Positions 27,807 to 37,381 of a stretch of DNA of 64,000 nucleotides are shown here, piece after piece. Below the pieces are notes generated by a model. That model did not search any database. It was not told the origin of the DNA and saw only the letters and a program-made list of their open reading frames with translations. The DNA lies in assembly GCF_000468755.1 (NCBI RefSeq), contig NZ_AWEZ01000061.1, positions 62,001 through 126,000 of the forward strand, given 5' to 3'. Within the stretch, counting starts at the first letter, position 1, and each line of letters begins with the position of its first letter. Position numbers and translations under genes: made by a program. Source of the DNA: Olsenella profusa F0195 (GTDB lineage Bacteria; Actinomycetota; Coriobacteriia; Coriobacteriales; Atopobiaceae).

Positions 27807-30566
27807 TCACCCCGTGTTCTGCAGGCCGGCGGAGACGCCGGAGACGGTGCAGAGGATGAGGTAGATGAAGCGCTCGCGCTCCTCGGGCGTCAGCTTGTCA
27901 CCCCGCTCGCGCAGCACCGAGAGCGCCAGCACCTGCGTGAGCGAGAGCACGTTCACGAACGGCAGGCGCAGGCGGATGACGGGCCCCAGGATGCGACGGT
28001 GCTGCAGCGGCCACTCGTTGCCCGTGATGGCGAGCACCCATCTGCGCGTGAGGTCCATCTCGCCCAGGACCTTCTGCGCGAGATCCTCGCGATCGCCCAG
28101 GTCGAGGTACATCCTGCCCAGGTTGCGATCGGTCTTGGACAGTGACATCTCGATGTTGTCAATGAACGTGGTGAAGAGCGGCCACTCGGCATAGGCCTCC
28201 TTGAGGCGGTCGAGGTCGCCGAACTCCTCGCAGGCAAAGCCCAGGCCGTACCAGGCGGCAAGGTTGATGCGCGCCTGCGACCACGAGAAGATCCACGGGA
28301 TGGTGCGCAGGTCGTCCAGGGACGTGGCGCCCAGGCCCCGCTTGGCGGGACGGCTGCCGATGGGCATGAGGCCGATCTCGGAGAGTGGCGTGACCGTGGA
28401 GAACCACTCCACGAAGCCCTCCGTGTTGAGCAGGTCGAGGTAGCGCTCGCGCGAGGCCCTGTCCAAGGCGGACGCGAGGTCGGCGTACTTGGCCGTGGAC
28501 TCGGTGTTCACATACTCGATGGAGGGGGCGCTCTGGAGCAGCGTGGCCCCGGCGACGGACTCCACGTGGCGCGAGGCCAGCACGGGATTGCCATAGCGTG
28601 CGAAGATGACCTCGCCCTGCTCCGTGAGCTTGAAGTGGCAGTTGACCGAGCCCTTGGGCTGCGAGAGGACCGCACGGTTGGCCGGCCCGCCACCTCGGCC
28701 CACGGCGCCGCCACGGCCGTGCATGAGCACGAGGTCGATGTTGTTGTCCTCAGCCCACTGGGCGATGCGCGCCTGCGTGGTGTGCAGCACGAGCGTGGCG
28801 GCCGTGGGGCCCTCGTCCTTGGAGGAGTCGGAGTAGCCCAGCATGACCTCGAGCCTGCGGCCCGTCTCCTGCAGGCGACGCTGCACCGGGTCGAGCTGGA
28901 TGATCTGGTCGAGCGTGTCGACGGCACCCTCGAGATCCTCTATCTGCTCGAAGAGCGGGATGACGTCGAGGGTGGGCACGTCCCTCTCGTGCGCGAACGC
29001 CAGGCGCGCGAGCTCGTAGACGTCCGCCACGTTCTGGGCGCTCTGCGTGAACGAGATGATATAGCGACGCGCGGCGTTGACGCCGTTGCGCCGCTGGATG
29101 GAGCCGATGGCACGGAAGGTGTCGAGCACCTCGCGCGTCATGGGCGCGAGCTCGCCGCGCTCGCCCCAGCGGCCATGCTCGCGGATGTCGGCCAGCGCGC
29201 GGCTGTGCACGACGGAGTGCTGGCGGAACTCCATCTCCACCAGGTGGAAGCCGAAGGTCTGCGCCTGCCAGATGAGCTTCTGGAGCGGGCCGTAGGCCGT
29301 GCGCACGGCACCGGCGCGCACGAGCGAGCGTTGGACCACCATGAGGTCGTCGATGTAGGCCTCGGCGTCCTCGTACATGAGGTCGGCCGTGCGGTCGATG
29401 GTGGCGCGCAGGCGGGCGACGATGACGATCATGGTGGCACGGTGCAGCTCGGAGGCGGAGATGGCCTGGGCGCGCTGGGTGAGGGCCTCGCTCATCTCCA
29501 CCTGGTGGCTCCACAGGTTGAGCAGCTCGTCCGAGCCCTTGGTGGACGCGGTGTCCAGCGTGAGGTTGCGACCGGTGGCCTGCGTCGCCTCCGCGAGCTT
29601 CTCCAGCACGTGGACACGGTACTTCTCGGCCACACGGCGCGAGACCTTGGCCGTCACGTTGGGGTTGCCGTCGCGATCGGTGCCGATCCAGCTGCCGGGG
29701 CGGAAGAACGCCGGGCAGATGGGGGCCACGGTGCCCGCCTTGTCGCCCAGCTCCCAGTCGTCGAAGCGGCGATAGACGTCCGGCACCATGTCGAACAGGG
29801 TGTTATCGAAGATGTCGATGACGGTGTCGGCCTCCTCCACGGGGGTCGGCTTCTGGATGGCGATGGGGGACGTGCGCAGCAGGGCGTCGATCTCCTGTAG
29901 CATCCGGCGCTCGTTCTCGAGCAGGGCCACGCCACCCAGGCTGCCCCGCTCCTCGAGCAGGCCCGCGATGCGGCGTATCTTGCCCTCGACGGCCTTGCGG
30001 CGCGCCTCGGTGGGATGCGCGGTGAAGACGGGGTGGAACTCCAGGCGGTTCAGGAGCGCGATGGCCTTGCCCCGCCCGCATTCGTCCACCAGCTGGCGAT
30101 AGGCCACCGTGATGTCGTTGATGGGGTCGGACGCCTCCGTGATGGGCACGTCGCGCTCGCGGTTGCGCAGGGCATGGACGCGGTAGCTCTCCTCGCAGAT
30201 GTTGGCCAGATGGAAGTACGCGGCAAACGCGCGCGTGAGCATGGTCGCCGCATCGAGGTCCATGGCCTTGATGACGTCGATGGCGTCGTGGAAGGCGACC
30301 TCGTCCTTGCTCTGGTCGACCTTTGATGCCGAGGCGATGGAGTCGGCCAGAAGCCGATCGAAGGTCTTGCGCACCCCGTCGTCATACTCCGAGAGCACGG
30401 TACGCACGAGACGCAGGAAGAGCGCCATGTTCTCGAGCAGCTCGCTGGGGATGTTGGCCAGGGAGAGCGTAGCCCGCGCCTGAGCCTGCTCGAGCTCCCG
30501 CCTGTCCCGCTCATTTCCCTTGGCAAGCGCTTCCATCTCATCTACCTGCTTCTGCACTTCTGACAC
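27807..30566 (-). CDS. ppc: Phosphoenolpyruvate carboxylase
   Basis: Carboxylates PEP to oxaloacetate, an anaplerotic reaction. The likely start is the GTG at 30566 (SEVQKQVDEMEAL), preceded by GGGGGACC; this gives 919 residues, the usual length. Catalytic segments seen: FTAHPTEARRK near residue 160, GYSDSSKDEGPTAAT near 570, HGRGGAVGRGGGPANRA near 620, and the conserved C-terminal SAGLQNTG. Allosteric-site arginines cannot be assigned by eye. The divergent flippase gene starts about 230 bases upstream. Confidence 0.96.
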   Translation of the reverse strand: MSEVQKQVDEMEALAKGNERDRRELEQAQARATLSLANIPSELLENMALFLRLVRTVLSEYDDGVRKTFDRLLADSIASASKVDQSKDEVAFHDAIDVIKAMDLDAATMLTRAFAAYFHLANICEESYRVHALRNRERDVPITEASDPINDITVAYRQLVDECGRGKAIALLNRLEFHPVFTAHPTEARRKAVEGKIRRIAGLLEERGSLGGVALLENERRMLQEIDALLRTSPIAIQKPTPVEEADTVIDIFDNTLFDMVPDVYRRFDDWELGDKAGTVAPICPAFFRPGSWIGTDRDGNPNVTAKVSRRVAEKYRVHVLEKLAEATQATGRNLTLDTASTKGSDELLNLWSHQVEMSEALTQRAQAISASELHRATMIVIVARLRATIDRTADLMYEDAEAYIDDLMVVQRSLVRAGAVRTAYGPLQKLIWQAQTFGFHLVEMEFRQHSVVHSRALADIREHGRWGERGELAPMTREVLDTFRAIGSIQRRNGVNAARRYIISFTQSAQNVADVYELARLAFAHERDVPTLDVIPLFEQIEDLEGAVDTLDQIIQLDPVQRRLQETGRRLEVMLGYSDSSKDEGPTAATLVLHTTQARIAQWAEDNNIDLVLMHGRGGAVGRGGGPANRAVLSQPKGSVNCHFKLTEQGEVIFARYGNPVLASRHVESVAGATLLQSAPSIEYVNTESTAKYADLASALDRASRERYLDLLNTEGFVEWFSTVTPLSEIGLMPIGSRPAKRGLGATSLDDLRTIPWIFSWSQARINLAAWYGLGFACEEFGDLDRLKEAYAEWPLFTTFIDNIEMSLSKTDRNLGRMYLDLGDREDLAQKVLGEMDLTRRWVLAITGNEWPLQHRRILGPVIRLRLPFVNVLSLTQVLALSVLRERGDKLTPEERERFIYLILCTVSGVSAGLQNTG

Positions 30567-30797
30567 TGGGTCCCCCTTCACTCCCCTGCCTTCGCACGGG
30601 AACCATGGACGGTCACATGGTCTTGGCGTTGCCACGCAGTGCCTAGCTTAGGGGCACGTGGCACGGCACACGTCGTTGCCACGGGCGCGAAACCATATCT
30701 TCACGTGTGCGCACGGTGCAGACGGAGAAGCGGCGGTAAGATACTCTGCCGTACGGCACAGGGACGATATGGCTCAAGTCGAAGGGGCAGCACGGAC

Positions 30798-32189
30798 ATG
30801 TTCAGATCCAGGGGGAGACGAGAGGGGCGCAACGCAGCCAGGACGCCCGGCTCGCACGTTCGCGAGCGGCAGGAAGCGCCGTTTGTGGTCAGCCTCGTCG
30901 AGCAGTGGTGGGATCGCCTCATCTCCGCCGTGTTCTCCGGCACCCTGGCCGACCAGACGGCCCGCTACGCCGCCCACCGCACGAAGCGCGACTATCTCTT
31001 CAACAGCATCGGACTGGGACTCTGGGGCGCGCTCTTCCCCCTACTCACGATGATTGCCTCGCAGCTCGTGGGCACCGAGCAGGCCGGCATGTTCTCCATG
31101 GCCTTCGTCTACGCCAACCTCATACAGTTCGTGGGCATGTACGGCGTGCGCACCTATCAGGTCTCCGACGTGGACGAGATGGACTCCTTTGGCGCCTATC
31201 AGCTGCAGCGCCTGCTCTCCTGCCTGCTCATGATGGGTGTTGGGTACCTCTTCTGCCGGGTGCGTGGCTATTCGGGTGAGATGCTGAGCATCTGCACCGG
31301 CACGTTCGCCTTCCGCACGTTCGACGCCTTTGCCGACGTCTACGAGGGGCGCCTGCAGCAGATGGACAAGCTCTGGCTCGCGGGCATCTCGCAGGGCCTG
31401 CGCTGCACCCTGGGCGTCGCAAGCTTCACGCTTGCGCTGGTCATCACGCGTGACGTGGCCATCGCAAGCATCGTCATGGCCGTGGTGGCGCTGGCGTCGC
31501 TCCTGATGGTGAGCATCCCGCTCACCTACTTCGAGACGCCCCGCTCGCGCAGCTGGGAGTTTCTGGAGATCAGGGAGATCTTTGCGGAATGCTTCCCCAC
31601 CTTCCTGGCGACGTTCCTCTTCTCGCTCATCGAGACGGTCCCCAAGTTTGCCATGGAGGGCACGCTCCCCTACGACGACCAGCTGTTCTTCAACGCCATC
31701 TACTTTCCTGCCCAGGCCATCGCCATGGCGCTGGGGCTGGTGTACAAGCCCCAGCTGGTGAGACTGGCCAACATCTGGGCCGACCCCAACCATCGCAGGC
31801 GCTTCGACCTGGTGGTCATCGCCATAGTCGGCGTGGGTGTGGGCATCTGCGCCATCGTGTTCGCCTTCAACTCGCTCTTTGGGGTGCCCATCCTCAGCGT
31901 GCTCTATGGCACCGACTTTGCCTCCTACAAGACGGACCTGCTGATGATGGTGGTTGCCGGAGGGATGACCGCCGTCGTGGACTTCCTGTACCAGATCATC
32001 ACGGTGCTCCGCCGCCAGGAGGTGGCGACGCGCATCTACCTGCTCACGTTTGGCATAGCCACCGTCTTGGCCCTCGTGCTTGTGAACACCATCGGGTTCG
32101 CCGGGGCCGTGTGGACGTACCTGCTCTCCATGGCAACCCTGTTCGTCCTGCTCATCGCCCAGTACGTGGTCCTGCGTGTCAAGGGATAG
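30798..32189 (+). CDS. Polysaccharide flippase-like membrane protein (Wzx/MOP type)
   Basis: A 463-residue protein with about 12-14 hydrophobic segments starting near residue 70 (SIGLGLWGALFPLLTMIAS) and ending in a hydrophobic C-terminus. The pattern of paired helices and the FLATFLFSLIETVPKFAMEG segment fit the MOP flippase superfamily that moves lipid-linked sugar units across the membrane. The N-terminal 60 residues are basic and charged. No glycosyltransferase gene is nearby, so the substrate is unknown. ATG at 30798 chosen; the upstream in-frame stretch looks noncoding. Confidence 0.75.
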   Translation: MFRSRGRREGRNAARTPGSHVRERQEAPFVVSLVEQWWDRLISAVFSGTLADQTARYAAHRTKRDYLFNSIGLGLWGALFPLLTMIASQLVGTEQAGMFSMAFVYANLIQFVGMYGVRTYQVSDVDEMDSFGAYQLQRLLSCLLMMGVGYLFCRVRGYSGEMLSICTGTFAFRTFDAFADVYEGRLQQMDKLWLAGISQGLRCTLGVASFTLALVITRDVAIASIVMAVVALASLLMVSIPLTYFETPRSRSWEFLEIREIFAECFPTFLATFLFSLIETVPKFAMEGTLPYDDQLFFNAIYFPAQAIAMALGLVYKPQLVRLANIWADPNHRRRFDLVVIAIVGVGVGICAIVFAFNSLFGVPILSVLYGTDFASYKTDLLMMVVAGGMTAVVDFLYQIITVLRRQEVATRIYLLTFGIATVLALVLVNTIGFAGAVWTYLLSMATLFVLLIAQYVVLRVKG

Positions 32190-32209
32190 GGCAGCGCGGT
32201 CGCGCCACC

Positions 32210-32249
32210 GCACGCGAGGGGCCCCACCAGCGTGGGGCCCCTCGCGTGC
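32210..32249. terminator. Strong bidirectional hairpin between converging genes
   Basis: Perfect 18-base arms, starting GCACGCGAGGGGCCCCAC, around the loop CAGC. It lies between the converging flippase and glutaredoxin genes. There is no T-run on either side, so termination efficiency is uncertain. Confidence 0.7.
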
Positions 32250-32273
32250 CGTGCCGGTTGTCCGTCGTACGAC

Positions 32274-32588
32274 CTAGAAGCTGCAGCCCGTGCCATCGAG
32301 GCGGCAGGCACCTCCGGTGGATGCGGACCCGTCAGCCTGCTCGGTGGCATGGAACTCCTTCGCGAGGAAGTCGACGATGTCATCGGACTCATAGAGCGCC
32401 GTGCCGTCCACGAACAGGCACGGTACCTGACGCTTGCCGCCCCTCTCCACGAGGAAGGAGCGGTCATCCTCGCTCTCGTCGATGTTATGCAGGGGGAGGT
32501 CGATGCCATTCTTGCTCATGAAGCCCTCCACCTTCGCGCAGAAGGGACAGTTGTTCTTGACATAGAGTTGCAGGTCCTTGGTGGCCAT
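32274..32588 (-). CDS. Glutaredoxin-like protein
   Basis: A 104-residue thioredoxin-fold protein with the active-site CPFC (Cys14, Cys17) after LQLYVKNN, the cis-proline region QVPCLFVDG and YESDDIVDFL. The C-terminal tail contains two further cysteines (GGACRLDGTGCSF). Such proteins transfer electrons to thiols or carry Fe-S clusters. Start at the ATG 32588; the longer frame upstream is intergenic. Interspersed repeat copy B lies about 110 bases upstream. Confidence 0.88.
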   Translation of the reverse strand: MATKDLQLYVKNNCPFCAKVEGFMSKNGIDLPLHNIDESEDDRSFLVERGGKRQVPCLFVDGTALYESDDIVDFLAKEFHATEQADGSASTGGACRLDGTGCSF

Positions 32589-32696
32589 GTCAGCCTCGCT
32601 TTCCCAATGTGGTCGCTTGTCACTGAGGGTCGTATACCCCAAATGTGCCACGGCTTGCATCGCGGCTCGCGTGGTGATCCACCCCATATGAGGGGT

Positions 32697-32775
32697 GTGT
32701 GGGTGCGATTCTCCTCCTCTGACTCCGTGCGACCTGGGGTTTTGTCGCCCCTCTTCGGGAGAAAAGCACCTGCAC
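32697..32775. repeat. Interspersed inverted-repeat element, copy B
   Basis: Left arm GTGTGGGTGCGATTCTCC (32697 on), core GACCTGGGGTTTTGTCG (32731-32747), right arm GGGAGAAAAGCACCTGCAC (32757-32775). Core and outer arms match the element at 301-379, one arm better kept in each copy. It sits between aspS and the glutaredoxin gene. Confidence 0.65.
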
Positions 32776-32838
32776 GCGATAAAAGGAGGCGCACCACCCG
32801 GGTGCGCCCATCACTCACGAAACCGACGCTCCTTCCAC

Positions 32839-34608
32839 CTACAGCAGCCTCAGCGAGACCTCCTTGAGCTGCCTGCCCGAGACCTCGCTCGGCGCATCGC
32901 TCATGAGGTCGGAACCGGAGCTCGTCTTGGGGAATGCCATGACCTCGCGAATGGAGTCCGAGCCCGTGAGCAGCATGCACACGCGGTCGAGGCCCAGGGC
33001 GAAGCCGCCCATCGGGGGCGCACCAAACTTGAGCGCCTCCATCAGGAAGCCGAACTGCTCCTTGGCGCGCTCCTCGGTGAATCCCAGGAGCTTGAGGATG
33101 CGCATCTGCAGCTCGGCATCGTGGATGCGCATGCCGCCACCGCCGGCCTCGAAGCCGTCCATGACGAGGTCGTAGGTGTGCGAGCCCACGGAGAGCGGGT
33201 CGGATTCCAGCCGCGCGATGTCCTCCTCGACCGGCTGGGTGAAGGGCTGATGCTCGGCCGCATAGGCCTTGCGGTCCTCGTCCCAGTGGACGAGGGGGAA
33301 GTCCACGACCCACAGGAAGTCGTGACCCTCGCGCGGGAGCTCCAGCGCATCGGCCATGTGGTTGCGCATGCCACCTAGGATCTCGTCGGCCTCGAGACGC
33401 GGGGCGGCGGCAAACATCACGAGGTCGCCCGGCTGCACATCGGCAGCCTGCTTGAGACCCTCAAGCTCCCCCTCGGAGAAGAACTTGGTGATGGGCGAGT
33501 TCATGGAGCCGTCCTCGCGGAAGGCGATCCAGGCGAGGCCCTTGGCGCCCAGCTCGCGCGCAACCGGCTCGAGCTTGTCGATGCGCGAGCGTGCCCACAC
33601 ACCCGCACCCTTGGCATTGATGCACTTGACGACGGAGCCCTCGGCGTTGGCCGCGGAGGAGAACACCTTGAACCTGGATTCCCTGAAGAGGTCGGTGACG
33701 TCCACGAGGTGCATGCCGAAGCGCGTGTCGGGCTTGTCGGTGCCGTAGGTGTCCATGGCCTCCCAGTACGGGATCTGCCGGAGCGGCAGGGGCATGTCCA
33801 CGCCCACCTCGGCGAAGGCGTCATGGAGCGCCTCCTCGAGCTCGGCTATGACGTCCGCCTGCTCGACGAAGCTCATCTCGACGTCCACCTGCGTGAACTC
33901 GGGCTGGCGGTCGGCGCGCAGGTCCTCGTCGCGGAAGCACTTGGCCACCTGGTAGTAGCGCTCGATGCCGCCCACCATGAGCAGCTCCTTGAGCAGCTGC
34001 GGGGACTGTGGGAGCGCATAGAAGTGGCCGGGCTGGGTGCGGCTGGGCACCAGGAAGTCACGGGCGCCCTCGGGCGTGGACTTGAAGAGCGCGGGCGTCT
34101 CGACCTCCATGAAGGAACGCTTGTGGAACGCCTCGCGTATGGCGAAGGTGAGATCGGAGCGCAGCCGCATGTGCTCCATCATCTGGGGGCGGCGCAGGTC
34201 GAGATAGCGGTAGCGCAGGCGCACGTCCTCGGCGGTATCGAGGTTGTCCTCGATCTGAAAGGCCGGCGTCTCGGAGGTGTTGAGCACCGTGAGCGCGTCG
34301 ATCAGGACCTCGATCTCGCCGGTGGAGCGCTTGGCGTTCTCCATGCCCTCGGGACGGCGGCGCACCGTGCCATGGACCTTGAGGGGCCACTCTAAGCGCA
34401 CGCCCTCGGCCGCGTGGAACGCGGTGCCACCGGAGTGCTCGGGGTCGAAGGAGACCTGCGTCATGCCGCTGCGATCACGCAGATCGATGAAGATGAGGCC
34501 GCCATGGTCACGGCGGTGCCAGACCCAGCCGGTGAGCGTGACCTCCTCGCCGATGTTCTCGACGCGCAGCTCGCCGCAGGTGTGGGTATGCATGGTATGG
34601 AAATCCAT
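32839..34608 (-). CDS. aspS: Aspartyl-tRNA synthetase
   Basis: Charges tRNA-Asp. The 589-residue bacterial-type AspRS has an N-terminal OB-fold anticodon domain (TLTGWVWHRRDHGGLIFIDLRD). The class II motif 2 region is FRDEDLRADRQPEFTQVD, a GAD insertion domain lies in the middle, and motif 3 is FALGLDRVCMLLTGSDSIRE. ATG 34608 follows GAAAGGCAGCT; a second ATG lies five codons later. Whether it also charges tRNA-Asn cannot be judged here, but the only AsnRS sequence in this window is a fragment at 58.7-59.2 kb. Confidence 0.96.
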   Translation of the reverse strand: MDFHTMHTHTCGELRVENIGEEVTLTGWVWHRRDHGGLIFIDLRDRSGMTQVSFDPEHSGGTAFHAAEGVRLEWPLKVHGTVRRRPEGMENAKRSTGEIEVLIDALTVLNTSETPAFQIEDNLDTAEDVRLRYRYLDLRRPQMMEHMRLRSDLTFAIREAFHKRSFMEVETPALFKSTPEGARDFLVPSRTQPGHFYALPQSPQLLKELLMVGGIERYYQVAKCFRDEDLRADRQPEFTQVDVEMSFVEQADVIAELEEALHDAFAEVGVDMPLPLRQIPYWEAMDTYGTDKPDTRFGMHLVDVTDLFRESRFKVFSSAANAEGSVVKCINAKGAGVWARSRIDKLEPVARELGAKGLAWIAFREDGSMNSPITKFFSEGELEGLKQAADVQPGDLVMFAAAPRLEADEILGGMRNHMADALELPREGHDFLWVVDFPLVHWDEDRKAYAAEHQPFTQPVEEDIARLESDPLSVGSHTYDLVMDGFEAGGGGMRIHDAELQMRILKLLGFTEERAKEQFGFLMEALKFGAPPMGGFALGLDRVCMLLTGSDSIREVMAFPKTSSGSDLMSDAPSEVSGRQLKEVSLRLL

Positions 34609-34860
34609 AGCTGCCTTTCGTCTCTTGCGCCCCGTGCCGTACGGGCGCCTACCAGCAGACCGGCGTGTCTGCGTAAACGGCGCAGCCACACGCGATCACT
34701 CATGATAGCAGCGCCGTAGGGCGCGGCCATACTCGCGGGCGGGCTCCATGACGAAACGAAACGCAGTTGTCATGTTGGAAGGAAAACCCGCCGGTCGCCT
34801 CGGGAAGGCGCAGCGAAGCACGCCAGACAAGGCCCACGAGCGGCGCCGCTCGGCTCAGGC

Positions 34861-35046
34861 GGGCACGTTTGGGCCCCAAGTGCGTGATGGAATCCGGCTG
34901 TCACCGTGCCAAGCGAAGTGATGGTCCTGGAAATCCTGCGGTTTTATGCGTATTGGACGTCCCCGAACCGCCCGCAAGCCGTCCAGGCGCACGCGAACCC
35001 ACGCTAAGGCGCCCAGTGAGCACGCACTTGGGGCCCTAACGCACCC
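34861..35046. repeat. MITE-like element with long inverted ends
   Basis: The segments 34866-34886 and 35021-35041 are reverse complements over 21 positions with one mismatch; the inner 16 bases (GGGCCCCAAGTGCGTG) are perfect, and a few outer GGG/CCC bases also pair. They enclose about 134 bases without coding sense. The size and symmetry suggest a non-autonomous mobile element or a large hairpin RNA. The rest of the aspS-hisS gap (34609-34860) shows nothing. Confidence 0.55.
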
Positions 35047-35078
35047 TCGCGCTCACGAGAGCGCCAATGGGGAGGCGA

Positions 35079-36395
35079 CTATGCCCCCAGGCGCTCTCGC
35101 ACCTGGGTGACGAGCTCCGCCCGCGGTACCTGAACCTGCTCGTGGGTCCGCATGTCGCGCAGGGTCACCGTACCGGCCGCCACCTCGTCGGCACCCAGGA
35201 CCGCACAGATGCGCGCGCCGAGCCTGTCGGCCTGCTTGAACTGGCTCTTGAGCGAGCGACCCTGGTAGTCTGCCTCGGTGCGGATGCCTGCCTGGCGCAG
35301 TGCCAGCGTGGCAGGGAACACGGCCTGACGCTGTTCGGACGCCGCACAGGCCACATAGACGCAGCTCGGGGCGGCCGTCTCGAGCGAGCCACCCTGTGCC
35401 GCGAGGGCCAGCGCGATGCGCTCGAAGCCCACGGCAAAGCCGATGCCCGGTGTGGGCTTGCCGCCCTCGAGCTCCGCGAGGCCGTCGTAGCGGCCCCCGC
35501 CACCGATGGCCCCGACGTCCGTGCCCAGGGCATCCACCTCGAAGACCGTGCGGACGTAGTAGTCAAGGCCCCGCACGAGCGTGGGGTCCTCCTCATAGGC
35601 GACTCCGGCCTCCTCGAGGTAGCGCTTGACCTGCCCGTAGTGGGCACGACAGTCGTCACAGAGGTTGTCCGTCACGAGGGGCGCTGCAGCCATGACCTCA
35701 CGGTCATGGTCCACCTTGCAGTCGAAGGCGCGCAGCGGGTTGACGTCCGCACGCTCGAGACAGTCCTCGCACATCTCGTCCTTGTGGTCCAGGATGAAGG
35801 CGCGGACCTTCTCGCGGTAGGCGGGGCGGCAGGCTGCATCGCCCATGGAGTTGATGCGCAGCTTGAGGCGGGCGACATCAAAGCCCAGACGCGTGAAGTA
35901 CTCCATGAGCATGATGATGCATTCGGCGTCGGCCACGGCATCGGAAGCGCCAAGCCACTCGACACCCACCTGGTGGAACTGGCGGAGGCGTCCCCTCTGC
36001 GGGCGCTCGCCACGGAACATGGCCTCGGCATACCAGAGCTTGGTCGGTGCCCCGCCCTGCGGCACGAGGTTGTTCTGCACGGCGGCGCGCACGATGCCCG
36101 CCGTGCCCTCGGGGCGCAGGGCCATGCGTTGCCTGGCCTTGAGGCCGCCCTCGCTGCCAGCGTCCAGGAGCCGCTCCATGAGGGCGCCGGAGAACACGCG
36201 GAACATCTCCTTGCGCACGACGTCCGTGGACTCGCCGATGCCATGGACGAAGGTGTCCACCTGCTCGATGGCCGGGGTCTCCATGAGGTCGAAGCCGTAC
36301 GCGCCAAAGAGCTCGCGCGCGACGTCCTGCATGCACTGCCAGGCGCGCATGTAGCCGCCGAACAGATCCTCGGTCCCCTGGATTCTCTGTGCCAT
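35079..36395 (-). CDS. hisS: Histidyl-tRNA synthetase
   Basis: Charges tRNA-His. The 438-residue class II synthetase has RIQGTEDLFGG at the N-terminus and motif 2 in ALRPEGTAGIVRAAVQ. The histidine-specific signature is LVRGLDYYVRTVFEV, and motif 3 is AIGGGGRYDGLAEL with GFAVGFERIALAL. The C-terminal anticodon-binding domain has ADYQGRSLKSQFKQAD. A Cys-rich insertion (CEDCLER, CDDCRAHY) in the middle suggests a zinc site and is seen in part of the family. Start at the ATG 36395. Confidence 0.96.
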   Translation of the reverse strand: MAQRIQGTEDLFGGYMRAWQCMQDVARELFGAYGFDLMETPAIEQVDTFVHGIGESTDVVRKEMFRVFSGALMERLLDAGSEGGLKARQRMALRPEGTAGIVRAAVQNNLVPQGGAPTKLWYAEAMFRGERPQRGRLRQFHQVGVEWLGASDAVADAECIIMLMEYFTRLGFDVARLKLRINSMGDAACRPAYREKVRAFILDHKDEMCEDCLERADVNPLRAFDCKVDHDREVMAAAPLVTDNLCDDCRAHYGQVKRYLEEAGVAYEEDPTLVRGLDYYVRTVFEVDALGTDVGAIGGGGRYDGLAELEGGKPTPGIGFAVGFERIALALAAQGGSLETAAPSCVYVACAASEQRQAVFPATLALRQAGIRTEADYQGRSLKSQFKQADRLGARICAVLGADEVAAGTVTLRDMRTHEQVQVPRAELVTQVRERLGA

Positions 36396-36703
36396 GGGTG
36401 GTGCCCCTCTCGCCGCATGTCCAACGGTCTGAGTATAGGGCACTTGGGTTGGGGTCCCGCTCCCTCTCGACGACACCGAGACGGATGCGGCAACGTCGGG
36501 GCAGGTCTCATGTACGGTGAGCACGTAACGAGAAGAGAACGGAAGATGCTATGCCCGTCGAATGGCCTGTGGCGCCACACACACGGGGCATATGGGATCC
36601 GCCTCTCTCCCAAGCACACACACTCGACGAGAATGGCGTCCGGGGCGTCCGCGCCATCGCGCACTCGCCAGAGAGAGCCCCCACCTCTCCAGCCTGGCAG
36701 CGC
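36396..36703. other. Gap between hisS and the HELFH gene
   Basis: About 308 bases that must hold the hisS promoter. No gene, repeat or recognisable site was found. Confidence 0.4.
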
Positions 36704-37381
36704 CTACCAGACGCCCACCCCCTGCGCGATGTCCCCGATGCGTGCGTAGTAAGCCCGTGCCACCTGGGGCCGCGATGGCAGGAGCATCACGTAGTCGAGC
36801 ACGTAGGGCTGGCAGCCGAGCCCACAGAGCTCGCGGGCGAAGGCCATGGCCGTGACCTCCTCGAGCGTCGGGAGCCTACTCAGGCGCCGGAGGGGTCCGA
36901 GCGAGACGAGGGGCACCACCCGCTCCTGGCAGGGCAGGTCCTCGATGTTGCGGCACACCACGTGGAAGAGTTCGTGGGCCAAGAGGACGTCGCGCACCGT
37001 CGCCGTGCCCATGAGCTCGCCCAGACCAGCTCGCTCGGCGAGGGACTGGGCCAGATGAGCGTTCTTCTCGTCCACCTCGATGCGGTCGGGCTCCGTGTAC
37101 AGAGCAAAGACCCTCACCGGCCCCTGTACGCCCGAGGCAGCCGCCCGCACCGTCACGCCCAGATGGGCGGCCAGCTCATCAAGGTCCCCAAAGCGACGTT
37201 CCACGCGCGCACGCTGGGCCTCGGTGCGCCCACTCTCCCCGCACCTATCAAAGAGGGCCCGATAGAAGACTGTGTCGATCCTACCGGAGAGCGGGTCGCG
37301 GGTTCGCATATACTCGGACCACACCGATTCCGGCAGCCCCGACAGGAACCGACACGCCTGGGCGATGTCCTCGCTAGGCAA
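36704..37381 (-). CDS. Unknown protein with HExxH-like metal motif, coupled to a hydantoinase-family gene
   Basis: I do not recognise this 225-residue protein. It has no signal peptide or membrane segment. The feature worth noting is HELFH at 136-140 (LLAHELFHVVCRN), a zincin-type metal-binding motif inside a predicted helix. A third ligand may be one of the Glu residues in PTLEEVTAMAFARELCG about 35-45 residues later. That spacing fits a gluzincin-like or ImmA/IrrE-like metallopeptidase, but the match is weak. Its start overlaps the end of the hydantoinase/oxoprolinase gene by eight bases, so the two are coupled and probably act together, perhaps in maturation or substrate release (inference). 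Confidence 0.6.
   Translation of the reverse strand: MPSEDIAQACRFLSGLPESVWSEYMRTRDPLSGRIDTVFYRALFDRCGESGRTEAQRARVERRFGDLDELAAHLGVTVRAAASGVQGPVRVFALYTEPDRIEVDEKNAHLAQSLAERAGLGELMGTATVRDVLLAHELFHVVCRNIEDLPCQERVVPLVSLGPLRRLSRLPTLEEVTAMAFARELCGLGCQPYVLDYVMLLPSRPQVARAYYARIGDIAQGVGVW

Noticed and set aside
28566-29900. Long plus-strand frame inside ppc
   Set aside because: Antisense of a complete ppc with all catalytic motifs.
35052-35100. Inverted repeat GAGAGCGCC/GGCGCTCTC at the end of hisS
   Set aside because: One arm lies within the hisS coding end and there is no T-run, so it was not listed as a terminator.
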